In this document: piece by piece, positions 1-8,286 of the stretch
Numbering within the stretch: the stretch's first letter is position 1
Layout of the letters: each line of letters opens with the position of its first letter
Assembly: GCA_945869845.1 (NCBI GenBank)
Contig: CAMBRG010000002.1
Location: forward strand, 1-64,000
From: Opitutus sp. GAS368
GTDB taxonomy: Bacteria; Verrucomicrobiota; Verrucomicrobiia; Opitutales; Opitutaceae
Length of the DNA stretch: 64,000 bases
Direction of reading: 5' to 3'
The notes under the pieces: model-generated
Databases searched by the model: none
Told to the model about the DNA's origin: nothing
Seen by the model: the letters and a program-made list of their open reading frames with translations, nothing else
Made by a program: the position numbers and the translations under genes

Positions 1-199
1 CCTTGAACCCCGACAACGCATCGGCCAACGCGGCCGCAAACCCACGCGTTGCGGCGATGGACGCTGAAATTTTGCGGAGTGAGTCCGGTGGCGGTCCGGG
101 TGTTCCACCAAGTGCGGACTTCCGACGCCGGCGCGCCGCGAGGCGTGGCTGGCCGAGTGCGTGGCGTTGGGGCGGGGCGACGCGGCGGGCTAGCCCGGA

Positions 200-1255
200 T
201 CAGGCGAAGCGCGGCGCGAGAGCGGTGTGGATCTCGCGGACGAGAGCCTCGGTGGTGGGCCAGTCGATGCAGCCGTCGGTGATGCTGACACCGTAGCGGA
301 GCGTTTCTTTTGGCACGGGGAAGGCCTGGTTGCCGGCGGAAAGATTGCTCTCGATCATGGCGCCCATGATGGAGCGGTTGCCGGCGGCGATCTGGGTGAG
401 GAGGGCGCGCATGACCTCGGGCTGGAGCTCGGGTTTTTTCGCGGAGTTGTCGTGCGAGCAATCAACGAGGATCGATTTCGGCAGGTTGGCTTTGGCCAAA
501 AGCGTCTCGGTTTGCGCGATGTGATCCGGTGAAAAGTTGGGGCCGGCGGCACCGCCGCGAAGGACGACGTGGCAGTTGGGATTTCCGCGCGTGACGACGG
601 CTGAGGCGGCACCGTCGAGATTGATGCCGAGAAACGTTTGGGGTTGGCCGGCGGCCTTGATGGCGTTGACGGCGGCTTGGAGGGAACCATCGGTGCCGTT
701 TTTAAAACCGAGCGGCATCGAGAGGCCCGAGGCCATTTGGCGGTGCGTTTGCGACTCGGTCGTACGCGCACCGATGGCGCCCCAGCACACGAGATCGGCG
801 ACGTATTGCGGGGTGATGGGGTCGAGAAACTCGGTGGCCGTGGGCAAACCAAGGTCGAGTACGTCGCCTAGGAACGTGCGGCCGAGCCGGAGGCCGGCGG
901 CGATGTCGTGGGAGCCGTCGAGATGCGGATCCATTACCAGGCCCTTCCAGCCGACCGTGGTGCGGGGTTTCTCGAAATAAACGCGCATCACGACCACCAC
1001 GCGATCGGAGACCTCCCGGGCAAGCGCGGCGAGGCGTCGGGCGTAGTCGCGGCCGGCGTCCACGTCGTGGATCGAACAAGGGCCGATAAGCAGGAGAAAG
1101 CGGCGGTCGTCCGTGAAGATGATCCGCCGGATGTCCTCGCGGCTATGCGCTACAAACGCGGCCTGAGCCGTGGTTTTGGGCAATTCGGCCAGCAGCGCGG
1201 TAGGCGAGGGCAAGGTGCGGGTTTCGACGACGTTGAGGTCCGAGGTGCGGTGCAT
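200..1255 (-). CDS. aroG: 3-deoxy-7-phosphoheptulonate (DAHP) synthase, class I AroG type
   Basis: This enzyme condenses phosphoenolpyruvate with erythrose 4-phosphate, the first step of the shikimate pathway, in the cytoplasm. The 351-residue length matches class I AroG/AroF/AroH enzymes. Visible family signatures are LLLIGPCSIHD near residue 55, the segment RVYFEKPRTTVGWKG near 95, GARTTESQTHR and GFKNGTDG in the middle, and DCSHDNS near 265. The isoform (Phe-, Tyr- or Trp-sensitive) cannot be told from sequence alone; the symbol is used in the generic sense. No partner gene is seen downstream inside the window. A strong hairpin followed by six T residues lies about 85 nt upstream of the start on the coding strand and may attenuate transcription. 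Confidence 0.93.
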   Translation of the reverse strand: MHRTSDLNVVETRTLPSPTALLAELPKTTAQAAFVAHSREDIRRIIFTDDRRFLLLIGPCSIHDVDAGRDYARRLAALAREVSDRVVVVMRVYFEKPRTTVGWKGLVMDPHLDGSHDIAAGLRLGRTFLGDVLDLGLPTATEFLDPITPQYVADLVCWGAIGARTTESQTHRQMASGLSMPLGFKNGTDGSLQAAVNAIKAAGQPQTFLGINLDGAASAVVTRGNPNCHVVLRGGAAGPNFSPDHIAQTETLLAKANLPKSILVDCSHDNSAKKPELQPEVMRALLTQIAAGNRSIMGAMIESNLSAGNQAFPVPKETLRYGVSITDGCIDWPTTEALVREIHTALAPRFA

Positions 1256-1340
1256 GAGAGGATAGCTTGGTCGGCGGAAGCGAATCGGTGCAAGTCCGGG
1301 TTGGGTGACAAAGAAAACCTTGGAATTTGGGCAAAAAAGT

Positions 1341-1370
1341 GGCCGGCCACATACCCCTATGTGGCCGGCC
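1341..1370 (-). terminator. Intrinsic-terminator-like hairpin in the aroG leader
   Basis: A perfect 13-bp inverted repeat (GGCCGGCCACATA with its complement) with a four-base loop is followed on the minus strand by ACTTTTTTG. This is a textbook terminator shape pointing at aroG. No minus-strand gene lies upstream for it to terminate, so leader attenuation is a reasonable inference. On the plus strand the trailing sequence is only TTTGCTTTCTT, so a bidirectional role is less likely. Confidence 0.7.
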
Positions 1371-1394
1371 TTTGCTTTCTTAGTTACCCCAAAA

Positions 1395-1413
1395 CTCCCC
1401 GCTAAGCGGGGAG
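1395..1413 (-). promoter_or_regulatory. Second leader hairpin upstream of the aroG terminator
   Basis: An 8-bp perfect stem (CTCCCCGC/GCGGGGAG, loop of three) sits 24 nt before the terminator-like hairpin in the presumed aroG leader. A minus-strand mini-ORF (TTG at 1464 to TAG at 1402, 20 codons) ends within this hairpin and carries a Phe-rich stretch FLFNF. That arrangement resembles a leader peptide with a pause hairpin. I could not find a convincing antiterminator pairing or a well-placed ribosome site for the TTG at 1464. Confidence 0.35.
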
Positions 1414-1528
1414 AAGTGTGAAATTGAACAAGAAAAGACCTAACCTTTCGTAATGCTTCGTCAATGCAAAGTTCTAAAATTTCTCCGGAGGAATTGCTAA
1501 AGCACTAAAAAACAGCAGGATGAAATGC

Positions 1529-2407
1529 ATGACAAATTTGCGAGCGATGGAGTATTCCAAGTGGAGGCCGGGGACAATGTTGCGAGTCAGCGGGGAAGAT
1601 GCGGCAACTTTCTTGCAAGGCCAGTTCACCAATGAGCTGCGTGGCTTGGCGGCGGGGACGGGTGTTTACGGCCTGTGGCTCAACCAGAAAGGGAAAGTTT
1701 TGGGTGATAGTTTTGTCGTAGGCGGGGCGGTTGAGGGCGAGCGGTGGTTGGTGAGCTATTTTTGTGCGGCGGCAGGTATTAAGCGGCGCTTGGAAGATTA
1801 CATCATCGCAGATGACGTCGTGCTGGAGGACTTTACCCCCGAATGGATGGGGATTTCGGTGCTGGGCGACGGCGCAGGCGCGTGGCTGACCGCGAGCGCG
1901 CACGTGGGGCGGATTTTTCCGGGGCAGCGAGTGCTCGGGGAGAACTGGGAGTGGATATTTCCCGCGAGCACCCAAGCCGAGGTGTGCGCCAAGTTGGCGA
2001 CCGCGACGGAAATTGGGGCGGACGAGTTGGCGCGGCGACGAATCGGCGCGAGCCTTCCGGCGGTGCCGGTCGATCTCGGGCCGGGTGATTTGCCGGGGGA
2101 AGGCGGGCTCGAGGAGGTGGCGATTTCCTACACCAAGGGGTGTTATCTGGGGCAGGAAGTGATGGCGCGGTTGAAATCGATGGGACAGGTGCGGCGGCGG
2201 CTGATGCGGGTGCACGGGCCCGGGCCGGTGCCGGTCGTGCCCGCCGCGCTTTGGCAAAATTCGAAGCAGGTCGGGGAGTTGCGATCCGGGGTCGGGGGTG
2301 AAACCGGGTTTGTCGGGCTGGCCATGCTGTCACTGGTCAATTGGCAGCGGGAGCTCCCGCTTGCGCTTGAGGCGGCGGGCCCGGCGGTGATCCAAGTGGA
2401 GCCATGA
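1529..2407 (+). CDS. ygfZ: YgfZ/GcvT-like folate-binding protein
   Basis: The protein belongs to the COG0354 family of tetrahydrofolate-binding GcvT paralogues that support repair or assembly of iron-sulfur enzymes and tRNA modification. The diagnostic YgfZ signature KGCYLGQE is present in the C-terminal half, followed by MARLKSMGQVRRRL. The N-terminal part shows the usual SGEDAATFLQGQFTN segment. The ORF track starts at 1520, but AGGA at 1517-1520 is better spaced (8 nt) for the ATG at 1529, giving 292 residues. Its stop overlaps the next ATG (ATGA), so the following small ORF is translationally coupled. Confidence 0.88.
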   Translation: MTNLRAMEYSKWRPGTMLRVSGEDAATFLQGQFTNELRGLAAGTGVYGLWLNQKGKVLGDSFVVGGAVEGERWLVSYFCAAAGIKRRLEDYIIADDVVLEDFTPEWMGISVLGDGAGAWLTASAHVGRIFPGQRVLGENWEWIFPASTQAEVCAKLATATEIGADELARRRIGASLPAVPVDLGPGDLPGEGGLEEVAISYTKGCYLGQEVMARLKSMGQVRRRLMRVHGPGPVPVVPAALWQNSKQVGELRSGVGGETGFVGLAMLSLVNWQRELPLALEAAGPAVIQVEP

Positions 2408-2631
2408 ACGAGCAGGAGCAACTCGCGCAACTCTGCACCCGATTGGGCGCGCCGCCCGGGCAGGCGTCGGTGATGGCGGCGCAGTTGTTCAAACGGGCCG
2501 ACCAGCTGGCCCTCGAGCGCGGCCGGCCGCGGGAGGAAATGCTCGAGCATCTTTTGCGCTTGCTGATGAAAGGGAGCGCGGGGGAAGTGCCGGCGGATTT
2601 CCCGGCGACGCAGCCGCCGGAAAACCCTTGA
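2404..2631 (+). CDS. Small hypothetical protein coupled to ygfZ
   Basis: This 75-residue ORF starts in the ATGA overlap with the ygfZ stop codon, a typical translational-coupling junction, which supports that it is real. The protein is predicted mostly helical, acidic at its N-terminus (MNEQEQLAQL) and proline-rich at its end. No known motif, signal peptide or membrane segment is visible, and I do not recognise a family. It may be a partner of YgfZ, but only the gene arrangement suggests that. Confidence 0.65.
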   Translation: MNEQEQLAQLCTRLGAPPGQASVMAAQLFKRADQLALERGRPREEMLEHLLRLLMKGSAGEVPADFPATQPPENP

Positions 2632-2712
2632 GCGGTTTATCCGGCGCGGGTGGGGTGTGATTCCAGCTCGACGCGTGCGCCGGGGAGGGTTGTTTGAATC
2701 GACTGCACGCGC

Positions 2713-3852
2713 ATGAAATCACTGATCGCCGAAAAATTTCACCACGTCTATGGCCGGTCGCCCGAAATCGTGGCTTACGCGCCGGGGCGGATCGAGTTCA
2801 TCGGCAACCACGCCGATTATAACGGCGGCCCGGTGCTCGGGGCGGCGTTAGATCGGGGCGTATGGGTGGCGATCGCCGGGCGGGCCGATGGGCGAAGACA
2901 GTTTGCCAGCGACCAACGCGGTGCGCCGGTGGAAGTGCGTGCGGAGGACATGGTCAAACGAGCGGGTGCGACGAGTTGGGTGAATTATCCGCTCGGAGTT
3001 TTAGCGGCGATGCCGGAGTTCGGCGCGAAGGCGCCGGCGGGATTTGATTTTTTGGCGATGTCGAATCTGCCGGCGGGCGCGGGTCTCAGCAGCAGCGCGG
3101 CGATCGAGTTGGCGTCGGCGCTGGCGTTTTTGGAGATGGCCGGAGAGCGACCGCCGAGGGAGATCGTGGTGAAGATCGGCAAGCACGCGGAGAATAATTT
3201 CGTGGGCGTGCCGTGCGGCATTCTTGATCAGGGCGTTTCCGGGTTTGGCCAAAAAAACTGCCTCGTCTGGATCGATTGCCGCGGACCGGTTTTTGAAACG
3301 GTGCCGCTGCCGGCGGACGCGCATTTTTGGATTTTCAACACGCACACCAAGCACGCGTTAGTGGACGGGCTTTATGCGGAGCGTCACCGCGAGTGCATGG
3401 CGGCGGCGCGGGCGCTCGGCGTCGGCTTGCTCGTGGAGTCGGACGCGGCGGCGGTGGAGCGCGACCAGGCGCGGCTCACGCCCGAGGCGTTCAAGCGCGC
3501 GAAGCACATCGTCGACGAGATCGCGCGCGTGGCGGAATCGCGGTCGGCGCTGGCCCGGGGCGACTTGGCGCAGGTGGGACGGTTGCTGACGGCGTCGCAC
3601 CGGAGCTCGCAGTTTCTTTTTGAGAACAGCACGGCGGAGCTCGATTTTCTGGTCGATGGGCTGACGGCGACGGAGCACGTCTGCGGTGCGCGGCTCACGG
3701 GCGGAGGCTTTGGCGGCGCGGTGATGGCAATGACGAGCGGGGCGTTTGGCGAGGCGCAGGCGCACGCGGTCGTGGCGGCGTATCGGTCGAGATTCGGCGC
3801 GGCGCCGGATGTGTTGCACGCGCAGACCGGAGACGGCGCGACGTTGCTCTGA
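2713..3852 (+). CDS. galK: Galactokinase-type GHMP kinase
   Basis: Galactokinase phosphorylates galactose at C1 in the Leloir pathway. The 379 residues match the family length. Three GHMP motifs are in order: the galactokinase signature as PGRIEFIGNHADYNGG (residues 24-39), the ATP-binding loop LPAGAGLSSSAA (about 118-129), and GARLTGGGFGGAV near 330. The first motif differs from the common GRVNLIGEHTDYN at E/N/A positions, so the sugar specificity could be a relative of galactose. It is followed after 10 bp by an inositol-phosphatase-family gene, most likely in one operon. Confidence 0.87.
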   Translation: MKSLIAEKFHHVYGRSPEIVAYAPGRIEFIGNHADYNGGPVLGAALDRGVWVAIAGRADGRRQFASDQRGAPVEVRAEDMVKRAGATSWVNYPLGVLAAMPEFGAKAPAGFDFLAMSNLPAGAGLSSSAAIELASALAFLEMAGERPPREIVVKIGKHAENNFVGVPCGILDQGVSGFGQKNCLVWIDCRGPVFETVPLPADAHFWIFNTHTKHALVDGLYAERHRECMAAARALGVGLLVESDAAAVERDQARLTPEAFKRAKHIVDEIARVAESRSALARGDLAQVGRLLTASHRSSQFLFENSTAELDFLVDGLTATEHVCGARLTGGGFGGAVMAMTSGAFGEAQAHAVVAAYRSRFGAAPDVLHAQTGDGATLL

Positions 3853-3862
3853 TATTTTCACG

Positions 3863-4885
3863 ATGAAAAATGCCCCGATGACCGCAGCGGAAATGAACCG
3901 GGCTCGCCGGCTGTTGTGCGCGTTGCAGGATTCGATTCGGGATACGCTGGTGGCGGCGCAGGCCCGACAAGCGGCGACCTTTGCCAAGGTGGCGGCGGTC
4001 ACGGCGGCGGACACGATCTATCACGTCGATCGTTTGAGCGAGGCGGCGATTATGGCGTGGTTCGAGGCGCACTGGCCGCGGGCGTGGCCGGTGGAATTGG
4101 TGATGGAAGGACTCGAGGACGGCGAGCCGGCGACATTCCCTCACGGTACGCCGGTGGCGCAGACCCGGTTCAAGTGCATCCTCGATCCGATCGATGGCAC
4201 GCGGAGCTACATGTATGACAAACGCTCGGCATGGAGTCTTGCCGGGCTGGCGGTGCAACGCGGCGCCAAGAATACGCTCGGCGACATTGTGGTGGCGGCG
4301 ATGACGGAGCTGCCGACGAGCAAGCAATGGCGGGCCGATCAGTTGAGTGCCGTGCGTGGCGGCGGCGTGATCGCGGAGGCCGTGGATGTGCGCGGCGGCG
4401 GCGAGCGGAAAAAAATCAGCGTGCGACCCTCGCCGGCGGATAATTTCGAGCACGGGTTTGCCTCGCTGGCGCGTTTTTTTCCTGAGGGAAAAGGTCTGCT
4501 CGGCGCCGTCGAAGAGCAGTTGTGGCAGGAGCTCGGCGTGCACGGGAAAAACGGCGGCCAGTTGGTTTTTGACGACCAATACATTTCCACGGGCGGGCAG
4601 CTACACGAACTCATCGTCGGGCACGATCGAATGCTCGGTGATTTGCGGCCGCTGGCGTATGCGAAGCTGGGATTTTCGGCGGCGACGCTGTGTTGTCATC
4701 CCTACGATATCTGCACGGCGTTGATCGCGCGTGAGGCCGGTTGTGTGATCGAGGCGCCTGCGGGGGGAGCCCTGAATTATCCGCTGGATACGACGACGCC
4801 GGTGGCGTGGATGGGGTATGCCAACGCGAGACTCGCGCGCTTGGTGCGGCCGGCGCTGCGCCGGGTGATGGCGGCGAATTTCTAG
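3863..4885 (+). CDS. Inositol monophosphatase superfamily protein, divergent
   Basis: The superfamily comprises Mg-dependent sugar or nucleotide phosphatases. The metal-binding motif appears as LDPIDGTRSY (residues 107-116) with an upstream acidic ligand region VMEGLEDGE (80-88). The C-terminal WDxAA-type motif is degenerate (HPYDICTALIAREAG). The ORF track start at 3746 lies inside galK. ATG 3863, 10 bp after the galK stop, gives 340 residues, longer than the usual 260-270 because of insertions around the middle. Pairing with galactokinase suggests a sugar-phosphate substrate, but this is inference. The 3' end overlaps the convergent AraC gene by 4 bp. Confidence 0.78.
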   Translation: MKNAPMTAAEMNRARRLLCALQDSIRDTLVAAQARQAATFAKVAAVTAADTIYHVDRLSEAAIMAWFEAHWPRAWPVELVMEGLEDGEPATFPHGTPVAQTRFKCILDPIDGTRSYMYDKRSAWSLAGLAVQRGAKNTLGDIVVAAMTELPTSKQWRADQLSAVRGGGVIAEAVDVRGGGERKKISVRPSPADNFEHGFASLARFFPEGKGLLGAVEEQLWQELGVHGKNGGQLVFDDQYISTGGQLHELIVGHDRMLGDLRPLAYAKLGFSAATLCCHPYDICTALIAREAGCVIEAPAGGALNYPLDTTTPVAWMGYANARLARLVRPALRRVMAANF

Positions 4886-5703
4886 GGCGAAAGCGCGGCG
4901 CGGTAGGCCGAGGGGGTTTGACCGGTGCGTTGGGTGAACTGGCGGGAGAAGAAAAACACGTCGCGGAAACCGAGGGTTTCGGCGATCTGGCTGATGGTGA
5001 GCCCCGTCTCGGCCAAGAGTTGGCGAGCGCGGGCGAGGCGGGCGGCGATGATGAGCTCCTGCGGCCGTTGGCCGGTGATTTTTTCGAAGGTGCGCGAAAA
5101 GTGATCCACGCTGTAGCCGGCGGTTTTGGCGAGGGCCGCGACGGTCCGCGCGGTGCCGGGTTTTTCGCGGATTTCGGCGACGAGACGTTGGATGATTTCG
5201 CGGTGGTGTTGGTCGAGGCCGGGTGTGGGACGGTCGGCTTTGCGGGCGGCGGTTTCGCGAACCAGTTCGCCGAGGAGAGCGCCAAAAAGGGCGTCGGCGG
5301 AGGCGTGGGCGGCCGGGGTGGACTTGGCGCGCAACGTCAGGATGCGGCGCATCATCGCTTCGACGAAATCGGGGTGCGCCGTGCGGAGAACTTCGGCGGG
5401 CGGGGTGAAGCGGCGGGGGGGCTCGGCCAGAGTGAAATGAAAGAAGTTCACGACCAACGGGGCGGCAGGGTCGTGGGTGGCCTCGTAGCGCCGGCCGGGA
5501 CGCATCCACAGACCTACGCCGGGGGCAAGGGCGACTTCATCGTCGGTCGTGAGCATCCGGCCGCGACCGGCGCTCACGAACCAAAGATCGTAGTCGCGCA
5601 GGCGCGGCGCCCAATCCGGGCCGAGGTGCCAGTCGGGCTCGCAGCGAACCCGGTTGCAATGGGCGGAGAGCATAACGCGGTAGGCGGGTGGGGGAGCGGC
5701 CAT
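4882..5703 (-). CDS. AraC-family transcriptional regulator
   Basis: The last ~100 of 273 residues form the double helix-turn-helix of AraC proteins, with AALAKTAGYSVDHFSRTFEK as the first HTH and ISQIAETLGFRDVFFFSRQF as the second. The N-terminal ~150 residues look like a cupin-type sensory domain (WMRPGRRYEATHDP). It is transcribed divergently from the PhyH dioxygenase gene across a 114-bp gap, so it probably controls that gene and itself. The inducer is unknown. Confidence 0.9.
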   Translation of the reverse strand: MAAPPPAYRVMLSAHCNRVRCEPDWHLGPDWAPRLRDYDLWFVSAGRGRMLTTDDEVALAPGVGLWMRPGRRYEATHDPAAPLVVNFFHFTLAEPPRRFTPPAEVLRTAHPDFVEAMMRRILTLRAKSTPAAHASADALFGALLGELVRETAARKADRPTPGLDQHHREIIQRLVAEIREKPGTARTVAALAKTAGYSVDHFSRTFEKITGQRPQELIIAARLARARQLLAETGLTISQIAETLGFRDVFFFSRQFTQRTGQTPSAYRAALSP

Positions 5704-5817
5704 GGTATAAAAGCGGATAACTACAAAAAGATGGCGGACGGCTTCATGGCGAATGTGATTTAAAGCCGGTAGATTAAGCCCGGATTAGTTTATCTTCAAC
5801 CCCCGCACTTTAGCACC
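5704..5817. promoter_or_regulatory. Divergent control region between araC-type and phyH-type genes
   Basis: This 114-bp AT-richer gap holds both promoters. Two similar segments, GCCGGTAGATTA and GCCCGGATTAG, lie in tandem about 16 bp apart just upstream of the plus-strand gene, the layout expected for an AraC operator. The plus-strand leader has TTTATCTT but no clear Shine-Dalgarno. The operator assignment is inference. Confidence 0.35.
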
Positions 5818-6693
5818 ATGTCCACTGCCGCTCCCGCCCTGCCCGCCGCCGAATTTGACCACGGTGCCGAATTACACGTGCCCGAGCTCTACCAGCCCGA
5901 GGCCGGTGCCGCCCACTCGGTTGCCACGCTGGACGACATCGGCCCGAGCGAGATCGCGTTCTACCGGGAGCACGGCTACATCGCGGTGCGGGAAGCCTTC
6001 ACGCCCGCCGAGGTGGCGTCGGCGATCGCCGGCGTGGTGGATCTGATCATGGGCAAAGTGCCCGCGTTTACGGGCATCACTTTTGAGGCGGGCGCCAAGG
6101 CGATCTTGCCCACGCTCAGTCCCGAGCAGCGGCAGGACGCGGTGCGCAAGGTATGGTTCTTCGTGAACCACGAGGCCCGGCTCAAGGCGATCTCGCACCA
6201 TGCGAAAGTCCTCACGGTCGTGCGGAAACTGATGGGTGATCGTGAGCCCGAGATGTTCCAGGACATGTGCCTCGTGAAGCCACCGCGGCTCGGCCGGGAG
6301 AAACCGTGGCATCAAGATCATGCCTATTTCGATTATCCGCTGGGCACGCCGGTGGTCGGCACGTGGATCGCACTCGACGCCGCGACGATCGAGAACGGTT
6401 GCATGCAATTATTGCCCGGGCGCCACCGCGAAGGGCCGATCGTGCATTTCCAGCGGAGGGATTGGCAGATCTGCGACAACGTCATCCTCGGCACGCGGTC
6501 GGTCGCTGCGCCGTTGCCGCCCGGGGGAATGCTGTTGTTCGACGGACTGCTCCCGCACGGCACGCCGCATAATGCATCGGCCAATCGCCGCCGCGCGCTG
6601 CAATTCCACTACGCCCCCGCCGGTATTACCAAAACCACGGCCGAGGAGCGGATGAAGCATTTTGGCAGCGAAGGAAAAAACGTGAGCTGTTAG
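5818..6693 (+). CDS. Phytanoyl-CoA dioxygenase (PhyH) family protein
   Basis: This is a Fe(II)/2-oxoglutarate-dependent oxygenase of 291 residues. The HxD iron-binding pair is visible as WHQDHAYF (about residue 163) and the distal histidine as LLPHGTPHNAS (about 245), with the 2-oxoglutarate-binding arginine candidate in NRRRALQFHY. The region GTWIALDAATIENGCMQLLPGRH is typical of bacterial PhyH proteins. The substrate cannot be deduced. Divergent transcription from an AraC regulator suggests inducible catabolism of a small molecule or sugar derivative. Confidence 0.88.
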   Translation: MSTAAPALPAAEFDHGAELHVPELYQPEAGAAHSVATLDDIGPSEIAFYREHGYIAVREAFTPAEVASAIAGVVDLIMGKVPAFTGITFEAGAKAILPTLSPEQRQDAVRKVWFFVNHEARLKAISHHAKVLTVVRKLMGDREPEMFQDMCLVKPPRLGREKPWHQDHAYFDYPLGTPVVGTWIALDAATIENGCMQLLPGRHREGPIVHFQRRDWQICDNVILGTRSVAAPLPPGGMLLFDGLLPHGTPHNASANRRRALQFHYAPAGITKTTAEERMKHFGSEGKNVSC

Positions 6694-6774
6694 GCGGTTT
6701 AAGGATCGTTCGATCCGCACGATGCCTCCGCCTTGGTGCGGAATGAGCGGACGAAGCGCCGTTAGTCGCAGGGA

Positions 6775-7179
6775 TCAGCTGGCTGTGATCCGGCTCTGCG
6801 GTTCTTGGCGCACGTCCGCCAGCAAAAAGTCCCAATGGCTAGTCGTCGTTGGCTTAAAACTCAGGAGCACCGTCGGATTCGCGATCGGGCTCACTCCTTC
6901 ACAGATAAATGCCCAGGCAAAGCGGCCGAGGTAGAAAACTTGGGTGGTCTGTTTTGATGCCGGGCGGTATGGGCCGGCGCCGAGCGCGGCTTGATCGAAT
7001 TCGCAGAGCCTTCGTTCATCGGCGGCATCGTAGGCGCGGTTCAATTTTGTTTGCCTGCGAGTGATCGCGCGGGAAAGCGGGAGCGATCCCGTCGCGAGCA
7101 AGGTGGAAATGATTCCAGAGCGATCGGACGGCATGAAAGTTTTTGAGCGCGCCGTCGCGGTGAGTTGGCCCCGTCTCAT
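6775..7179 (-). CDS. Possible hypothetical protein
   Basis: This is the only long ORF (134 codons) in the 600-bp gap between the PhyH and SDR genes. The C-terminal half (VFYLGRFAWAFICEG and onwards) looks protein-like, with balanced composition rather than the Arg/Pro-rich pattern of shadow ORFs. Local GC is lower than in neighbours. No motif, signal peptide or recognised family. The ATG used could be at 7179 or internal (7134). It could be a horizontally acquired gene or a decayed fragment. Confidence 0.35.
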   Translation of the reverse strand: MRRGQLTATARSKTFMPSDRSGIISTLLATGSLPLSRAITRRQTKLNRAYDAADERRLCEFDQAALGAGPYRPASKQTTQVFYLGRFAWAFICEGVSPIANPTVLLSFKPTTTSHWDFLLADVRQEPQSRITAS

Positions 7180-7293
7180 GCGGCGATCAATCGGCCGAAT
7201 CCCCTGAACTTGATTTTCCTGTTTTTTGAATGGACCCGGGCGACTACGCTTTGACCTCGTGACCCGAAAACGTCGGCGATGGCGGGGCCGGCC

Positions 7294-8100
7294 TCAGTCT
7301 TTGCTGGTCCGGCCTCGGGCTTTGCGGGCGAGGCGGTCGAACTGCCAAAACAGGATCGGCCGCAGCAGGCTGCTGAGCCAATAAAGCGCCGTCACCGGCG
7401 CGCCGGGGGTGATGGCGAAACGGCCCCGGGCGAGCCCGGCCAGCGTGGCCTGCGCGACCGCCTCGGCGGTCCAGAGTCCGCCGCCGGCGGTGATCGCCTT
7501 GGTCTCAATCGGCTTGGTGCGTTTTTCCCCGGCGAGCTGCGGCGTATCGGTATCGGGCGGGTAGACGATCGTGATCTGCACGCCGGTGCCGCTGAGTTCG
7601 GCGCGCAGGGATTCAGCCAGCCCGCTTAGCGCGAACTTCGACGGCGCATACGCGGTGTAACCGAAGAATCCGTGCAGACCCGCGCCCGATGAGACGAGCA
7701 CCACCGCGCCGCGCCCGCGTTGGCGCATCGCGGGCACGACGGCCTTCAACGCGTAAAGCGTGCCGAAATAATTTACCGCCATCGCGCGCTGAAACGTTGC
7801 GGTGGGCAGGTCGGCAAAGTAGCCCGGCTCGGCCACCCCCGCCGAAGTCATGAGCACGTCGACCGGGCCGTGGGTCTGTTCCGCCGCGCGGATCGCCTCG
7901 GTCACGTGAGCTTCGACGGCGACGTCGGCCACGGCCGTAAAGGTCACGCCGCCGACGGCTTCGCGGGCGAGCGCTAGTTTCGCCGGATCGCGGGCGATGA
8001 GGCTCACGCGGGCACCGGCGGCGGCGGCCTGTCGAGCGAGCTCCAGGCCGATACCGCTCGAGCCGCCCGTGATGAGCACATGTTGATCCCGCAGAGTCAT
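7294..8100 (-). CDS. Short-chain dehydrogenase resembling 3-ketosphinganine reductase
   Basis: A classical SDR of 268 residues: NADP-binding TGGSSGIG (11-18), NAG-like SAGVAEPG, catalytic Ser region VLVSSGAG, and YTAYAPSK as YxxxK. The stretch VYPPDTDTPQL followed by KRTKPIET is very like the eukaryotic 3-ketodihydrosphingosine reductase (KDSR), which reduces 3-ketosphinganine in ceramide synthesis. A hydrophobic C-terminal segment (VTALYWLSSLLRPILFW) suggests membrane association, also as in KDSR. No serine palmitoyltransferase is in the window, so a role in sphingolipid synthesis is inference. Confidence 0.8.
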   Translation of the reverse strand: MTLRDQHVLITGGSSGIGLELARQAAAAGARVSLIARDPAKLALAREAVGGVTFTAVADVAVEAHVTEAIRAAEQTHGPVDVLMTSAGVAEPGYFADLPTATFQRAMAVNYFGTLYALKAVVPAMRQRGRGAVVLVSSGAGLHGFFGYTAYAPSKFALSGLAESLRAELSGTGVQITIVYPPDTDTPQLAGEKRTKPIETKAITAGGGLWTAEAVAQATLAGLARGRFAITPGAPVTALYWLSSLLRPILFWQFDRLARKARGRTSKD

Positions 8101-8286
8101 GGTGGTGATCGAAAGGAAAAGTGGGCTCAGGGCGAGGCTCTAGGCGGGGACGGCAAATCATCGTCTGGCCCGCGGCGATGAGGCCAGGCCGATTCGCCGC
8201 ATGGGTAAATCGTGAGTCAACGCTTGCGCTTGGTTTTAGTCGCACCTTCTTTTTTGCGGTTCCGTATTCCCGTTTCCCCCCGCCCC

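Noticed and set aside
3-296. Plus-strand ORF at the left edge
   Set aside because: Arg/Ala-rich shadow overlapping the aroG 3' end, with no motif. A minus-strand frame running off the edge looks somewhat protein-like but has no start codon, so no gene is called in 1-199.
1143-1352. Minus-strand ORFs starting ATG 1352 or GTG 1350 with several Phe/Trp codons, as aroG leader peptides
   Set aside because: They start inside the terminator hairpin itself and run into aroG, so they cannot act as an upstream leader peptide; their Phe codons come from the T tract.
4741-5763. Long plus-strand ORF opposite the AraC gene
   Set aside because: Gly-rich antisense shadow; the minus strand carries clear AraC helix-turn-helix motifs.
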